Positions 46,163 through 60,229 of a DNA stretch of 64,000 nucleotides are shown one piece after another. Positions within the stretch are counted from its first letter, which is position 1; every line of letters begins with the position of its first letter. Both the position numbers and the translations under genes were made by a program. Below the pieces are notes generated by a model, which searched no databases, was not told the DNA's origin, and worked only from the letters and a program-made list of their open reading frames with translations. This DNA is from Takifugu bimaculatus (Eukaryota; Chordata; Actinopteri; Tetraodontiformes; Tetraodontidae): positions 19,426,406 to 19,490,405 of the forward strand of contig CP034986.1 of assembly GCA_004026145.2 (NCBI GenBank), read 5' to 3'.

Positions 46163-49100
46163 CAACTTCAAATCTTGTGTGCTGCCATAAAATAAAACCC
46201 CAGAAACACTTCAAAAGACACTTCCCAGAGTCCCTTGCTGCTCTGACATCACTCGCTGCCTGTTTTCACAGCTGCCGCTCTCGCTGCCAGCACGGCCCGC
46301 TCCTCACGCTGCCGTATTCTGTTTCTGGTGTGCGTGTGTGCGTGGAGTGGGACAGGCATGTTTACGTGTGAGGGTCAAGGCTGGTGAATAAGAAGGTGTA
46401 TTTGTTGGCGCTGCAACAGACAGATGCAGCATGCCAGCGCGCTTCAAATGCCCTTTACAATGAGAAGTGAGCGTGTGAAGGGATTTCTTGTGCAAGAAAA
46501 GTCAGTGTTACACCTCGCCTTCCTCTTGAGACCAATATAACCCATTCATTACCACAAATAAAGGGAAACAATGACACATGGTGATGCAGGACTACCTGTT
46601 AAAGCTCAGGAAAGTACTAAATGAGTAGTGACTTAGTTACATAACTCGGTTTAACTTGGCTGTGTGTTTGCCCAAGCACATTACCAGTGGAACCCAAGTG
46701 TGATCTCAGCTCCTCTGGTCCAGTTTTAGGGTTTTGTCACACCGGTAATTGAGAACATCTCTCTGCACTTTGCTTGATATTGCTAAATTGAGCTTTGTGC
46801 TAGCTCACTGAAGACACAAAAGCTGAACTTTGGCCTTTGCCCAAGCTTGTTGTTGGGCTGCAATTATTGACCTTTGATATCACAACACAACCATCCATAA
46901 ACAAGGTTAGCCAGCGAGGTAGCAGCCACAGCTAAATCAACATCAGTGATGGACCAGCTTATGTGTCAATACTTGGCATACTGTTTGTATATTGTACTTT
47001 TGGAGCTCCCAAGTGCCACCATGAGCACTGTGTTAACGGTGCAGGTGGCAGCATACATTGCAATGGTTCGCAGAGGATACAGCCAGGAAACTTTATGACA
47101 CAAAGGAAGCTGCACGTTAAAAGTTGAGCCAGATTAAAGTTAGCTAAGATTTGGAGAGCAGAATGTCATTTATTTGTGTCCCTTATGTCTTCTCTGGCTG
47201 CAGTTGTTTGTGATATACAGTAATAGAAGAGTGGTGGAGTAAAACTAGCCGGGAGTGTTGAAGGGGGTTTAGCTCTAGTTAATCATCATGGTGCACTTCT
47301 GTTGTGTAGTGAATTTACTGTGTTCCTCTTTCACTTGCTTGGGGTTTCCAGTGTTTTCGTATTTGCAAAATTTTCCTTTTGCAAATGTTTTGTAGGATTG
47401 TCAGTTTTTGCTCCTGCTTGGTTGCTTTCTATTTTTCTCTTTCAGCGTTTTTCTGTATCTTGTAAACATTTGGAGAAATTCTCATTTTTCTTAAATGTCG
47501 GCAAACTATTTTCCAGGCCTCATCAATCCCCCCCCCCCATCCTTCTGTTTAGGCTGTCAGGCTTCATCAGAGGTATCCTGGCCATTGTTCTTTACCTACA
47601 GTTGGCCCCAGCATTCCACAGCTCACATGCAGACTGAGTGCTAAAGAGGAAAAGACCTGTTGCTTCCATCAGAATTCATGCACACGTGAGGAACAGCTTG
47701 AGGAGTTTCTTGTCACTTGGGTCTCAGCGTTTCTCACGAGCTTGGCTCGGACGTTTTTGCAAGCTGCACTTTTGCTGCGTGCAGGAAAACAGAGGGTCAC
47801 ACTGAGGCCCTCTTCTCTTTCCGTCTGTTGGCATTAGCAGTTTTGACATGCATGCAGCTTTCACCCCATTGGTCGATGTTGGGAAGATACCGTATAATTG
47901 ACTTTCCTGAAGGGGCTCAAAAACACTCTTGAGCATGTTCAATTGTTGTTATTGAGTCTATTTTGGCTCAAATGCTCTCATGTGTTTACGCCGCTGCTTT
48001 AAACAGCATTTGTTGATTGTCTCACGGGACCATGGTTCACCTTCAGGCCCGTCTCCAATATTCAGGTTGGAATCTACAAGACGTCTTCCCCAGAGCTGTC
48101 AGGCAATGATTAGTGATTAGTATTTGAGAAAATTGTAGCCTTTTCTGTGGAGCAAATTCTAAAAATGTAATGATAATTAGTTAAAGGATATGATCTCTAC
48201 ATGTGATCAAAAACGTTCCCTCTCTCCACCCGTCTGATGTCAGCTTTTTTCACCCAGTTCTGGAATGGAGGGGATTTCTGTTATGCCCCCCCCCCCCCAC
48301 CCCCAGCCCGGAAGAATTAGCTGTCACACAGGCTGTCAGGTTGAGGGTCTTAGATCACCACTGTGGATCTGATACGAGGCTACGTCAGCGTAATGGAGTG
48401 CAAGACAGCCAATGATGAGCTGTGGCATGATGCTTTATGGCCCGAGTGATGTGCTCTTGGCACTCGTCAGAGAGCACAACTGGTGAGCTTTCATTGGCTC
48501 CAGACAGAAAGTGACACGATGAGATTGTCTCTGTGGGTTTCTATGAACAAGACGTGTGCGCTAATATCATATGATGCTCAGAGAGTGACGACAGAAATGA
48601 AGAACTCAAGGAAAACTCTTAACTCAGAATGTTAAGAGCTCCCCCTACAGCTCACTCCTGGTAAATTCAAACAGTTCTCTGACAGTGTGACAAACATGTC
48701 AGCTATTCTTGAAGCGTGCTGCCCGACCACACTGGTTGCGTGCACAAACCAACACTTCAGCATGTTGTTGCTGGTTCTTCTTTCTCTGGTTTGCCTGAAA
48801 TCATGAATCAAGTTCCTCTGGATCTCATGCAAAGCGCAGGGAAACGCACACTCGATAGTCTGCATATTGTTAAGGCTGTCAGTGTGTCAGTGAGGCAACG
48901 GTCACAGGAAGTTCAGTCGGGCAGAACCTCATTCTTGACTGTCGGACGGATTTAAGCCTCCAAGTTCGTTGCTGTGACTCCTCGTCTTTTCTTCTTTTAC
49001 TGTCTGTGAGGCCAGTTTTGCAAGTGCAGCTATGATGCAGAAGCACTCAATGAACCCATTCATCCTTTAAATAAGTCCCACTAAGAGCCCGTGTGTGCAT

Positions 49101-50504
49101 CTCACGGACCGCAGCCGTCACATGATCCAGCTGTCAGCAGGATCTATTTTGTGGGGAGCCTGTAAACTTTGCTGATGTGAGGCTCGTCAACAAACGAAAC
49201 ATACTCATTAAGGACTCTGTGGTATGAGTCAAGCAGGGGCCTCTCTGATGATGAACGGGCGGGCCCTTGAGAGAGCCCTTGTTTTCGTATTTTGTACCCT
49301 GAAAGGGCAACAATAGGAGGCATTTTATCACGCTTTTCCCTCAGAAAAGCACCATAAAGGTCAAAGTACCACATTCAGGTCTACTGGAAGGGAACCAAAG
49401 AGGGTACTTTCCTTGTGTTTCGGCTCTTTAAGGGCACTTTTCGGGCTAATCTCTGGCATTTTGTCTGAGGTATTTTAATGGTTTCTCCTCTTGAACTTGG
49501 GTAGGCGCCTCACTTCAGCAAGTTTTGTCCACCAGTGAGTTTTTCTTCAAGGAAAAGGCCAAGAGCTGTTTGCACTAATATTTGCATTCTGGCAAGTGTT
49601 AAATAAATCTTTTGTCTTTTTTGGTGCCAGCATAAAATCTCTGCCTGCATACAGTGCGGGATTGAAATGTAAATGACACATCTTGGTAGTTTTGCTGTGT
49701 GAGAAGAAACATTAGGGAATGGAGCTGAAGAAGGGACATGCTGCCAGGAAGTCCTCATATAATCCGTAAGGTCAGATAAGGCATGCAGAATGGCTTTGTG
49801 GGCTCCTGCTTTGAAGTAGCCACTGGCACCTTAATAGTACTGAAATATTTGGGTGGATGTGAACTGCTGTCAAACTGAGAAATGCCCCCTCTGAACAGTC
49901 CATCCTTTGAAAGGCAACAACATAGTTCCTGAGGAGGAAGAGTCAAGTTCAGAGGAAAAGCAGACATGTCTGAAGATAGAGGAGAGGAAGAGGCGCTGAT
50001 ACAGACGAGCTGATACAGACGAACAGACGAGCCTGCAAAAGCGAAACCTCCCCTGCTTTGAGAAGATGCGGGGACGGAAGGGTGCAAAGGTGACTAACCT
50101 AGACTGAGAAGAAGCAGGGATACTGAAAATGATAAACAAGAATCAGCAACTGACCAACTGCAACAATGTTGAAATGTAATGAAACAGGAAGTGACATGTG
50201 GAAATCAGAAACTCAGTGCATGGAAACAAGTGGAAAGCAGAAGAGCTTTTTAATTTCACCGAAGGTGCTCCAGAGAATGGTTAGTGAAGACCTTATAGGG
50301 TGGTTTTTTTCTCGAATGGCACAGCATTTTTAGACAAACATTTAGACCAAATGATATATATATATATATTTAACCTCTGTCAACCAACATCAGTTACACA
50401 CGATCCTTTCTACACATGTTTATGTCGTAAACCTCCCCATATGGGAATGTGTAAAGCTTTCCAATCCTCAAAAGAGTCAACAGTCATGACTCCAGCCGCA
50501 GGCA
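46161..50504. other. Gene-free stretch
   Basis: A C-run is at 48287-48299 and an (AT)n tract at about 50354-50370. Open frames up to 111 codons are not recognisable. No RNA gene seen. Confidence 0.5.
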
Positions 50505-50658
50505 GAGCGCCCCCCCTGCTGGACAGCGACCTCACTTCAACAACAGCTGCAGAAAGCATCTCTTATCTCTGACTGCCCCCTGTAGGTCAATAGCAGGACT
50601 GCAATACCCCTGCCGCACCTCCGAGTGCTGTGCTGCAATGCAACCACCAGAGGGCGTA
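50505..50658. promoter_or_regulatory. Cluster of three CTCF-like motifs
   Basis: GCGCCCCCCCTGCTGG (50507-50522) and CTGCCCCCTGTAGG (50573-50586) resemble the reverse-strand CTCF core. AACCACCAGAGGGCGTAA (50642-50659) resembles the forward core. They lie within about 150 bp. Motif resemblance only; a repeat carrying CTCF-like sequence is an alternative. Confidence 0.35.
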
Positions 50659-52646
50659 AATGAGGCGCCCTGGTTGAAAGTAGGGCAGCCAATCCTGTAA
50701 ATGTTGCCCTGGAGCCTTGTTTTGTTTGGTTTTTTTTTTTTTTTTAAACTATAACTGTTTTTGCTCATAGTCTGTATCTCTGGAGTGGAATAGGGAAAGA
50801 GAAACTTTAAAAATGGATATAGATTGAGTGGTTATAAGCTGTTATGTAACACTGTGTGTGCAACATCTTCTAGTTTTTTTAACTTCTACTCATATCTCAA
50901 CCCTGAGGCCTCTCTTGCACTTACATCCTGAAGAATGTCAAACAATCTGTATTCCAGCTGTAATGTAGCAAACACGTCTTCTTATGAAAGCCAGGCTCAT
51001 CATGGTGATTTATTTTAAACATCATCACGTGGGTTAGAGCACCACTCAGGCCTCCTCTTTTTCTTTTTCGCTCCTCTTCAGATTTCTTAGCGGTGACCAT
51101 TCCGGCCTCATCGTTCCGCTCACATTCGAACGAGATTGAATTTTAGCAGCCTTCGCTTGGACCGTCGCTCAAAACAGGTGGACGGCCTGAATCTGGGTGG
51201 GTGATGTTGTAACGACTTAAGCAGGACAGGCTGGAAAACCACACCCAGCAGGGACAGGGAGGAAAGTCAGGAGCTTCAACAAATGTGAGAAACAGGTGTG
51301 CGTGTATGTGTGTGTGTGTATGTGGATAGAGGAATGTGATATATCAATAATAAAATGTCCATTTTTTTGCAGTGATATGGCCATTTAGCTTGATTGGGAG
51401 TTTTAGGTGTGTTTTCCTGCGTTGACCACATGCACACCTTTGCTTGTATGCTATCAAAGTCCCCATTGTTTCCTCCTTATCACTTTCCTCTCTGCAGTTT
51501 TTCCCCTTCCTGCACTCTCTTACCTGCCCTTATCTGCTCTGCCTTTCATCTGGGCAGAGGCCTCTGAGTGCAAAGACATAAGAGAGAAAGTAGAGGAAGA
51601 GGAGCGGGAGGGGTAGCAACAAGGGGGCCCGAGGAGAGAGAGGAGGCCAGAATCGCCTTATCTGAGATGATACGCCGCATGTACACACAGGGGCCATTGT
51701 TCAGTAGAGGCCCCTGTGATCAGCCTCAGGAGCGTGTGGCCCTCTTTCTTTTTGCTCCTCCTTCCCTCCCCCCTGCCCCTTGACTTCCTGCAGCAGCCGA
51801 CAGGAGATTTCCACCCACTGCGGGGCCGATGGCTCCGAGGGACTCGGATGGATTTTCCCTGACAGGCTGTCTGTTCCAATGAGCAGCTGGCCTGCGAGTG
51901 TTTGCCTGCACGTGTTGGCAAAATATGAATCCCTGCGTAGCCAGACTCCAGTCAAGAAGAGGGAGGGTTAAAGAAAGGGAAAAAGGTGCGTGCACATCTG
52001 GGCCACATGATGAAACCATGAGACTCTGGCAGAGACCTTAGCCAAGGAGAAATACAGAGAAATGATGTGTAAATACAACTCGCTCCAACTCTTTAATCCT
52101 GATGTTTACACTGGCTGGGCTCTCTGTCGGTGGCCATCACGCTGACCACACTGCTGCATGTGTGCAGCCAGAAGTCCTCATTAAAACCAAATATAGTAGC
52201 ATTCAATTTAATCATCCATAATCATAATCACACAAACATCAGCAGCATTCTGCATTGATCAAACAATAACAATTTTAGTCCTTTAATGGCTGATCATCCA
52301 TGTTAAACGCACCTTTCATTGATCATTCAGCAACTGATGACAACACAAGTCCTGGAGGTCTCTCTACTGAGGTTTCCTTGTATAGATGCTAACAGATGCT
52401 AACATTGTGACTAAAAATGATGAATTTGAGGAAGAAGAGGCAGAAATGGAAGTGAGTCAGTGGCATAAGAATGATCCCCAAAGTCACATCTAATGTCACG
52501 TCCAAACCTGGAAGAACTGATGGAAAGAGCAGTAGGGAGAAGAGATGGTCATTTTTGAGGTGGGGAGACACAGAACCCCTCACCCAAAACCTCCCCAAAG
52601 AAGCCAGCATGAGGGCGGTCAGTCCACAGCACCACTTTAACCATTG

Positions 52647-52647
<1 letters not shown>
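50659..52647. other. Gene-free stretch, possibly regulatory near 51540-51960
   Basis: An inverted repeat CACAGGGGCC/GGCCCCTGTG (51686-51695 and 51709-51718) encloses ATTGTT. Nearby TTATCT and AGATGATA strings resemble GATA sites. A short (TG)n tract lies near 51300-51320. No coding support. Confidence 0.35.
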
Positions 52648-52683
<36 letters not shown>

Positions 52684-52722
52684 CGTGTGTGTGTGTGGTG
52701 TGTGTGTGTGTGTGTGTGTGTG
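52648..52722. repeat. (GT)n microsatellite
   Basis: About 36 GT units with GC and GG interruptions. Confidence 0.97.
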
Positions 52723-55700
52723 CAAAGCTTGAAAAATGGCAGTGTAGTAATATTAAAGCAAATTGGAGCCAGCCTGCTTTAATATCACCATATCTGGCAC
52801 ATTCACTTCCATTACACACATGACTAACACGTGTGTGACAGACACATGTGAGAGAGGACTGAACAGAGGGACCTGTCCTGCAGAAATTAGTTTTTAAGGA
52901 CAAACTTTGAAAATTTCTACAAATTACAAGGTTAAAAAGAAGTCAAAGAGCTTTAACATTGATTCAAGAGTGGAGGAACACCTAATATTATAATGTGTTC
53001 TGTTCCATAAGACCACAGAACCACAGTATAAATCATGTAACATGGAGAAAAAATGCCTCACAATTGTGAAACAAACTGTTTCTGCTAATGGAAATTAGCT
53101 ACAGGATAGCTTTTGTATACATTGTGAAATTGTGTTTGTGTTCAGTAAAACTGAGTGGTTGCTTAGCAACAGACATTTCCCTCCAAAACAAAAGTGAACA
53201 TTATTGTTCCGTGTCTGACATGATTTTGATCCAAAAGCAACCGGGCAGCCTAAAAGAAACACAAGGTCGTTTGAGAGTCCGTAACAACGTCCTGGCCTTC
53301 CCTCCAGCCTTATTCCAGGAAATTCAATTTCACTTCATCCAACTTTATAAATCTTGAATTTCATGCGGTCCGCTCACATTTGATGCATCAAGGCCAAGCA
53401 AATGCTGCCTCAGTGTGTGAGAGCATGTATGGGTCTGTTTGGGAAATAATTCAGTAGCTGGCTTAATACTGAGCTAATAAATACTCGGATGGTATATATA
53501 CCACTATACATATATTACAGCAAACAACAATATGCAATTTACAGCGGTCCGAAGCCTTCCAGGCCAACATAGGTGAACATAAATGAAAAATCATGGAAGG
53601 TGATATTCTAGCTTTGTTTGTTCCCTCTGTTTGTATGGTGGAAGCTAGCCTGCATGCTAACAATAAGACGAATTCTGGAAGGCAGCTTTGTTCATTTGAT
53701 CACAATTTAATGTAGAATTACTAAGAGAGGACCTAAATATGTATCTTCATATTAAATGTGAAACTGCAAGCATTCAGTTCAACAACTAATAGTATTTATA
53801 TTGTCCTTTATTGACTTTTCATTACACATCTCTTTGCTGCCCTCACTTTTCTGGAGCATATATTGAATATATTGAATATGTTATTAGGGCACATCAACTG
53901 GCTCTGACCTTGTCAGCAGGAACTCTGACATGCATTAAATGCAGCCTCTCCTGCCTGTCAATCAAAGATCCCTGAGAAAGCCCCTATAATTCGCATAACA
54001 TGCTGTGAAATCGCTCAAGTCCATCAAACTGGGGTCAAAGGAGCGAACCTTTTTTTATTGTAAATTATTGTCCATTGGACTTGTCAGATGACATTTGAGT
54101 TAAGAAGGACCGCATCAATCTGACGTTGTCCCACATGTATGGTAAAAATTCTACTGTGAGATGATTCAGCTCAGGCCACCTAATGAACAGCCACTGTCAC
54201 ATTCTGAAGTCTAAAAAAACTCTCAGTATAGTTCAAACCAGTTTGTGGTGACCAGGCCACCACTGGGAACCTGCATTTTACGAGTGTAGGTGAGGATTCA
54301 TTTTCCAGGGCTGCTGTATCTGGATAGGAAATCAGAAATCTGTGTAATGGTCACATTTTTATTGGATATTAAAGTGTTTCCATGTGTGTGACAATTTAAG
54401 CATATTGGACAGTAAAAATTGCTGAGCTATCGTGAACTAGCATCGTTTCAGAGACCTGGATCTTTCCGAGCTATTAAAAAACTTGTGAGCAACAATGAGC
54501 ACTTTCTGGAAAATCCAGGGACAACCATTGTGTTGACATCCTCTTAGCTTCGTTGCCATGAACACAACTGCACCTCCCCCCCAGTCCAACTCTATCATGA
54601 TGGACAGGAAACGGCCGAAGTGAATGCACGAAGGAGAGAAGGTCCGAGATGTCGATTTTCCCAACAGTTCTTGACCCTTAGACCGTGACACTGTGGCCTT
54701 TTTGACAGGATCCACTTTGATCATAGGATAGGCTGAAAAATGAGAAGGTAGCCTGAGGGAGGGGTTCAGGTCGAAGACTTTAGCCTGAACTAGCGGTTAG
54801 AAAGTTTGGATCGCTTTGTGGATGTGGTGACATCATTTAAAGATGAAAATCAGGGATCCCATGAGATCATTTCCAGTGACATCATTTACCATGCTGGCCC
54901 AGCGGTATCAAATGAAACCTCGAACATCCACTAAGGGCCATTCCATGCATAAGGCAGTGTTTTTAGCCTTTCTGCAAAGAAAATCAAGTTCAGAGGTCAC
55001 CAAAGCAGGAGGAACTTGATGAAGAGCTCAGTAGTTTTCATGGTGAAAGACTGGAGGGCGCCCTGCCATCTTGTATCATGGATCAACCAAAGGTTTTTCT
55101 ATTTGTCTGATCTGCCGGGCATCGTCCAACTTTCACCATATATACGTCGCCGTATATTTCACGAGGCCTGCTGAACCCAAACCATTTCAAACGCTTCCTC
55201 CTCTCACCTCTTTCTGTCAATCCTTCTACACCCGTCTTTGATTGGTGGAAGGAATGTGGCAGGAATCTCGGACTGAATGTTTTGGTGTGCTTTGCAGACA
55301 AATGCCGACGTTGCCATGGCGAGGCTCTCCGATGGAGACGGGCCCCTTAACATCATCATTGTTCTCAGGGCGCACGGTGCTAGCACAGCAGTATGGGTTA
55401 GCACTGCTGCATTAACAAGGTACTTGGAAAGTATGTGTGAATGTATGCAGTGCACACTGGCACACCGTTACCGTGGCGACTGCAAAATGTTTTGTGTGTG
55501 TATATGTGTGTTGGGTGGAAGGCGGCTCTTTCTAAGAAGATGTAATCTGGATGTGTGACCTCTAACCTCTGACCCTAAACAAAGTGGAACCTGTTTTTCG
55601 GCGCCCGGATCAAATTGTAGTGAAGGCAGTAAAGCCAGGAAGTCCTGTTTAACCTTTGGCCCGGTTGAATAGGACGCTGATACCCGTGATGTCACGAGGT

Positions 55701-56382
55701 GAAGCTGTTTTACCGACAGCTTGTTTGCATGTGCATGTTTGCATGTCTCTGCACAATTTAACTCTGGGATTAAAAGAACAGAGTGCTGGATTATGTGAGG
55801 TCAAAGGCTTAATCCTGGTTTGTCTTTGTATCGAGGTTTTGCCAGGAAAATGTTTCAACATGTCAGTAGAATGAAGATAAGATAAAGCTACTGGCAGAAG
55901 TCTTCCACAGGGATTAGACATTTTACATGCACATTTAATCTCTTTATATGTACTTTAAAATCTATCGTGCTTTACTCACAGGACTCACGACCTTTGTACT
56001 TCAAAAGAGCTGTGGTTAAAATCTCTGCGAGCTTTGGCGGTGTTCACGTGAGGAAATGCAAGATCTGGGTGGGGAATCATTCATTCCTTCCGCAGAAGAA
56101 CTCACTACTGATTGAGATAAAGCAGGAGGCGGGGCTTATCCCTTTCCTGGAACCAGGCCCCTCTTTCATCTTCAAGAAAAAGATCTTATTTTTTATATAT
56201 CCCATTAGCATCATCAAACTGAGAAATTTATCAAGCCAAGGAGCCAAATGTGTATTTGTCTAAGTGTGGTTTAGTGCACTTCATAGGTTTAACCCAGAGG
56301 ATGAACTCCAGCTCCGCCCCTTCCCAGAAACTGCACTGACCGAAGGGCAACTGTCCACACACTGAAACACAACATGCCAGCT

Positions 56383-56384
<2 letters not shown>
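52723..56384. other. Gene-free stretch with a repeat fragment
   Basis: At about 55367-55420, GGGCGCACGGTG and GGGTTAGCACTGCTGCATTA resemble the start of a very common fish repeat. The copy is too short to classify. No gene recognised. Confidence 0.45.

Positions 56385-56423
<39 letters not shown>
56385..56423. repeat. (CA)n microsatellite
   Basis: About 19 CA units. Confidence 0.97.
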
Positions 56424-56424
<1 letters not shown>

Positions 56425-57872
56425 AGCACGGAGCAGATACAGAATGCTGCTTCTTGTATTCTTTCTGAGCCATGTTGATGAATCTCGTGACAAAGTGCTA
56501 AAGTTGGCGCCGCTAAGACAGCTGTTGTCCAAGGTAAATCTGAATCTGCTGGCCGAGCACCGCCACGTGTTTATTTTCATCGCGGTATCTGGATGCGGCT
56601 CCATGTGAGACACGCACATCTTTCTGCAGCGCTCACACGTGCGCACTTGCACATGGATGTTTGTGTGAATATTCGTAAAATACCGCATAAAGGTCCATGG
56701 CAACCGTCTTTTTGTGTGGGACTTCAACTTGAATTCATCCCGTAAACGGAGGGCCTCCCAGACCCCAGTGACCCCTTTCTTATAGAGTTACCTGGATACC
56801 AGCTTACTGTTTACCTAACACGACTTCTCCGCTTCTATTTGCCTCTGCCTGCTCCCGATTCCGTCTCCCGATTGATTAATTGTCTCGTGTTTGGATGGAT
56901 CTTTAACTACAACACCTACACACACACAAATGGCCTATTTGTTTCCAAATACACACATCTTATGTCTGAATACCTGAAGAAAGGTTCAACCACAGATTGT
57001 AGGAGAGAAGAGATCCCTAATAATGTTAAGTCTGCAGCGGTCCTGCTCTCTTAGCTCAGTGGGATGGGAATGGGGGAATTACTGTCCAATAACAGGTGGA
57101 AATTAGCATTACTGCAATAATATAATATAATATTACATTTACACTTATAACATTTTCATAAAAGACACTGTTTTTGAATGGAGTATCAGGTATTTGCCAG
57201 TCCTGGGTGCTATCAAACTGGAGCTGTTTGGTCTACTTTAAAAGGACCAAACACAGGCGCATAGTCACAGTGAAAGCTACCAAACTCTGTTGCACTCGTT
57301 TGGGCCGCATGAACCAGTTCACTTGCAAGTGAAACCAGGTACAGTGAATGCAAACAGACTCTTGAATGTGAGCGGACCCAAAGACAGGAATCCCACTAAA
57401 AGAGCATGGATCCAATATAGCAGATAAACAGACTTTAAAACTAAAATAAAATGAGCAGGGTGCAGGTGCTGATTAACATATGGTCAAAATGGATATATTG
57501 CTTTTTCTTCAATTGGTTATTAGTAGTTATTGAAAGCCAATAGAGTTGTGAAATGTTTGGGGCCCTGGATGGAAAAAAGATCATTAAATCATCAAATAGG
57601 TAACAGAAAATTAAAATAGACTAATCTGTCCTGACTTTACATGTTGAGATACAACTGCAGATTCTCTATGTGTGATATAAACAGATCACAACCACAAATC
57701 CGAGGTTTATCCGTGTCCTGAGTTCATCCAAACTGGTTCCCATAATCCATCTGCAAGGATGGCAGCAAGATCAGGCTGTCTGGCCAGCATGCACATAAAG
57801 GCCAGACCGCTTTGGTGTCAACGGACACACCTACCGGAGCTGCAAACTGCTATTTTTACCCCCCCCACCACA
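56424..57872. other. Gene-free stretch
   Basis: No recognised feature. Confidence 0.5.
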
Positions 57873-57915
<43 letters not shown>

Positions 57916-57917
57916 AC
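57873..57917. repeat. (CA)n microsatellite
   Basis: About 21 CA units with one AA interruption, preceded by a short C-run. Confidence 0.97.
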
Positions 57918-60229
57918 TTCAAACAGAATCACCTCACATTCCACATCAACGAGCGAGCACTTTGAAAGTGGCGCCACGCTGCCTCCTCGAGGGCTGGGAA
58001 ATCGCTGTGACCCTCCTTCACAATCTGCCCCGTCTGAAGCGGCTCTGTCAGCCTGCTGCTGAATGCCCTGCACCAAATCAAAGACCAGGGTGGCAAACGG
58101 GGGGACGCTGCATATTTCCAAATGTCAAGACATGCAAATGCGGCAGGATGAACAAGGGAATATATACATCTGACTTTAGCGTTAAACAGGCTTTCTGCAG
58201 TAGCTGCACAGATTGGAAGCTAAACAATGAAAAGAATCCATGATGGATGCTGGAATTAATGAAAACACACACCCACACATATTCAAGATGCATACTAATG
58301 ATTAAGATCTGCATCTATTTTCAGCCTTATCTCCATAATCTCCAGCCATCTCCCTGCATGTCCTGTGCAAAATGTATTTACATCATGCCAGTCCCATCAT
58401 GTTTAGATTATTCACCTGAAAAGTCACGTCATTACTTCTCAGTCAGATAAGAGATTCAGGATTCTTACTGTTTAGATGTGTCCTACTCTGCACATTACAA
58501 ATCAAATTCTTTTGGAGATTAAAAAGTCCAGCCTCTATGACATGTCTAACCTGTGAAGGCTCGGTGGTTTTCGCCTTTGTGCTTAGAGAAGACCACTCTT
58601 GTCTCAACCAATGTGGTTGCGGCAGTAACTGCATCGATCCTGGTTGGAGATGAGAGGTGTGAAGCGACATCTTCAGTCCTCTTCCTCTCAACACTCACGC
58701 CCTCAGAACATTGCAAAAGTGGCAAAAGTGGTTGTGTTGTTGTGTACAGTTCAAGGTCATGAACAAAAACACAACTCCAAGGAGTCCATATGTGCCAAGA
58801 AATTTAAAGAACTACATAAAAACTACAACATAAAGATCAAAAAAGTTGATCTATATGAAGAATTCTGATGAGTATCGTCTCTTAATGACTTCACAAGACA
58901 GTTCCTGCTATTTATATATTCAGTGTGGCATAGTTTTCTCTACCTTGCCAACTTAAAATTGCCGTTATGTAATAGATAAGAGCTGTGCCAAACTGTTTTA
59001 TCTCTATTATATAAGGTTGTATTTACATTCAGCAGCTTGCAACAAATCACAGCACTTTCTAATTTGAACCAACCGAAACATCCTATAAGCTTCAGTAGAG
59101 TGTAAATTGCTGCCATACTCTCTGGCTAGTGACCCAATGTGACCAGTCCAGGGAATTAGCAACAATCCAGAAAGTGATCCAAGAGAAAAAAACAAACCTG
59201 TGTTTTGACCATATGTGTATCTCCAGACTGAAATGGAGAGGCAGCAACAGTGACAAGAGGAGGAAACCTCTAGCAGGACCAAGCTCATATGAGACAACCT
59301 TCGTTGGTGGAAAAGAGGGGACATATTTAGACTTGTATGATTAAATATACTCGGAATCTGAAATGAAATCTCTAAATATCTGCTTTAACTTCTCCTGTTT
59401 CCTGTATCTAAACTGAATCCTGTTCAATAATTAGAGGCAAGATCGCAGCAGGATAAAACACATGAGGGCTTTCAATCGGAACCGCAATCTTTCTCCTAAT
59501 AGATCTTGGGGACACGTTTCCACTCGGTTACGTCACCAGATTCGATAGCTGCTCGTGTTTCACGCCCCACTGCCAGTTAGCAGCACCAAGCTCCTTTAAA
59601 ATGTTTTAATAAAGTGGAGACAGCAGGTTTTGATTTGAGGCCTCTCGTAAAACTTTGATGATGTGTGCTAGCGGGTTTGCGTGATTGGCTTTCTGTTTTC
59701 TTCTGTTTCCTTTTGTAATAGATATGCAAACCAAGAAATGTCTTTTTTTAAAGTCTTTTATTTAAATCGAGTTATGTTTATATACGATGTGCAGACAGAC
59801 ATGATTGCAAGTTTAACGATTATCATCCTGGTTGAATGATTGACAAGTGTTGGGATAAGGGTTGCAAACTTGGTAAAAAAAAATTCCAGAAGAATGCACT
59901 GGAATCATTTTAAAGCGAATTCAGGAATACAATTTGATATTAAAAAGTGTAATGGCCATAAAACCATAGTTAGCGTGATTAAAAAGATTAGTTATAATAT
60001 ATATGTATAACACATAAAATACTATAAAGCGATGCATTCACGTCACCTCTTCCACAGAAGAGACGTCAGACCATTTCTCTGACGTCACTAAATATCGGGG
60101 TCCTAATCTTTCACACGAGTGAGCGCTGGTGACTAATGGTGTATCAAATCAGACCTGAGCGCTGTGGTCAGCATCCGACCGGCTGCGTATCTTATGTGGA
60201 GTTGTTTTCCCCGTCTCCTTCCAACATGT
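57918..60229. other. Gene-free stretch
   Basis: No recognised gene or transposon. Short open frames only. Confidence 0.5.

Noticed and set aside
51568..52019. Several overlapping open frames of 63-97 codons in both strands
   Set aside because: Frames on both strands reflect GC-rich sequence lacking stops; no protein resemblance.
56281..56727. 148-codon minus-strand open frame
   Set aside because: It contains a long Cys-Val run from the (CA)n tract and no recognised domain.
57226..57252. Short inverted repeat GTTTGGTC/GACCAAAC
   Set aside because: 8-bp arms around an 11-nt AT-rich loop are expected by chance in a window this long.
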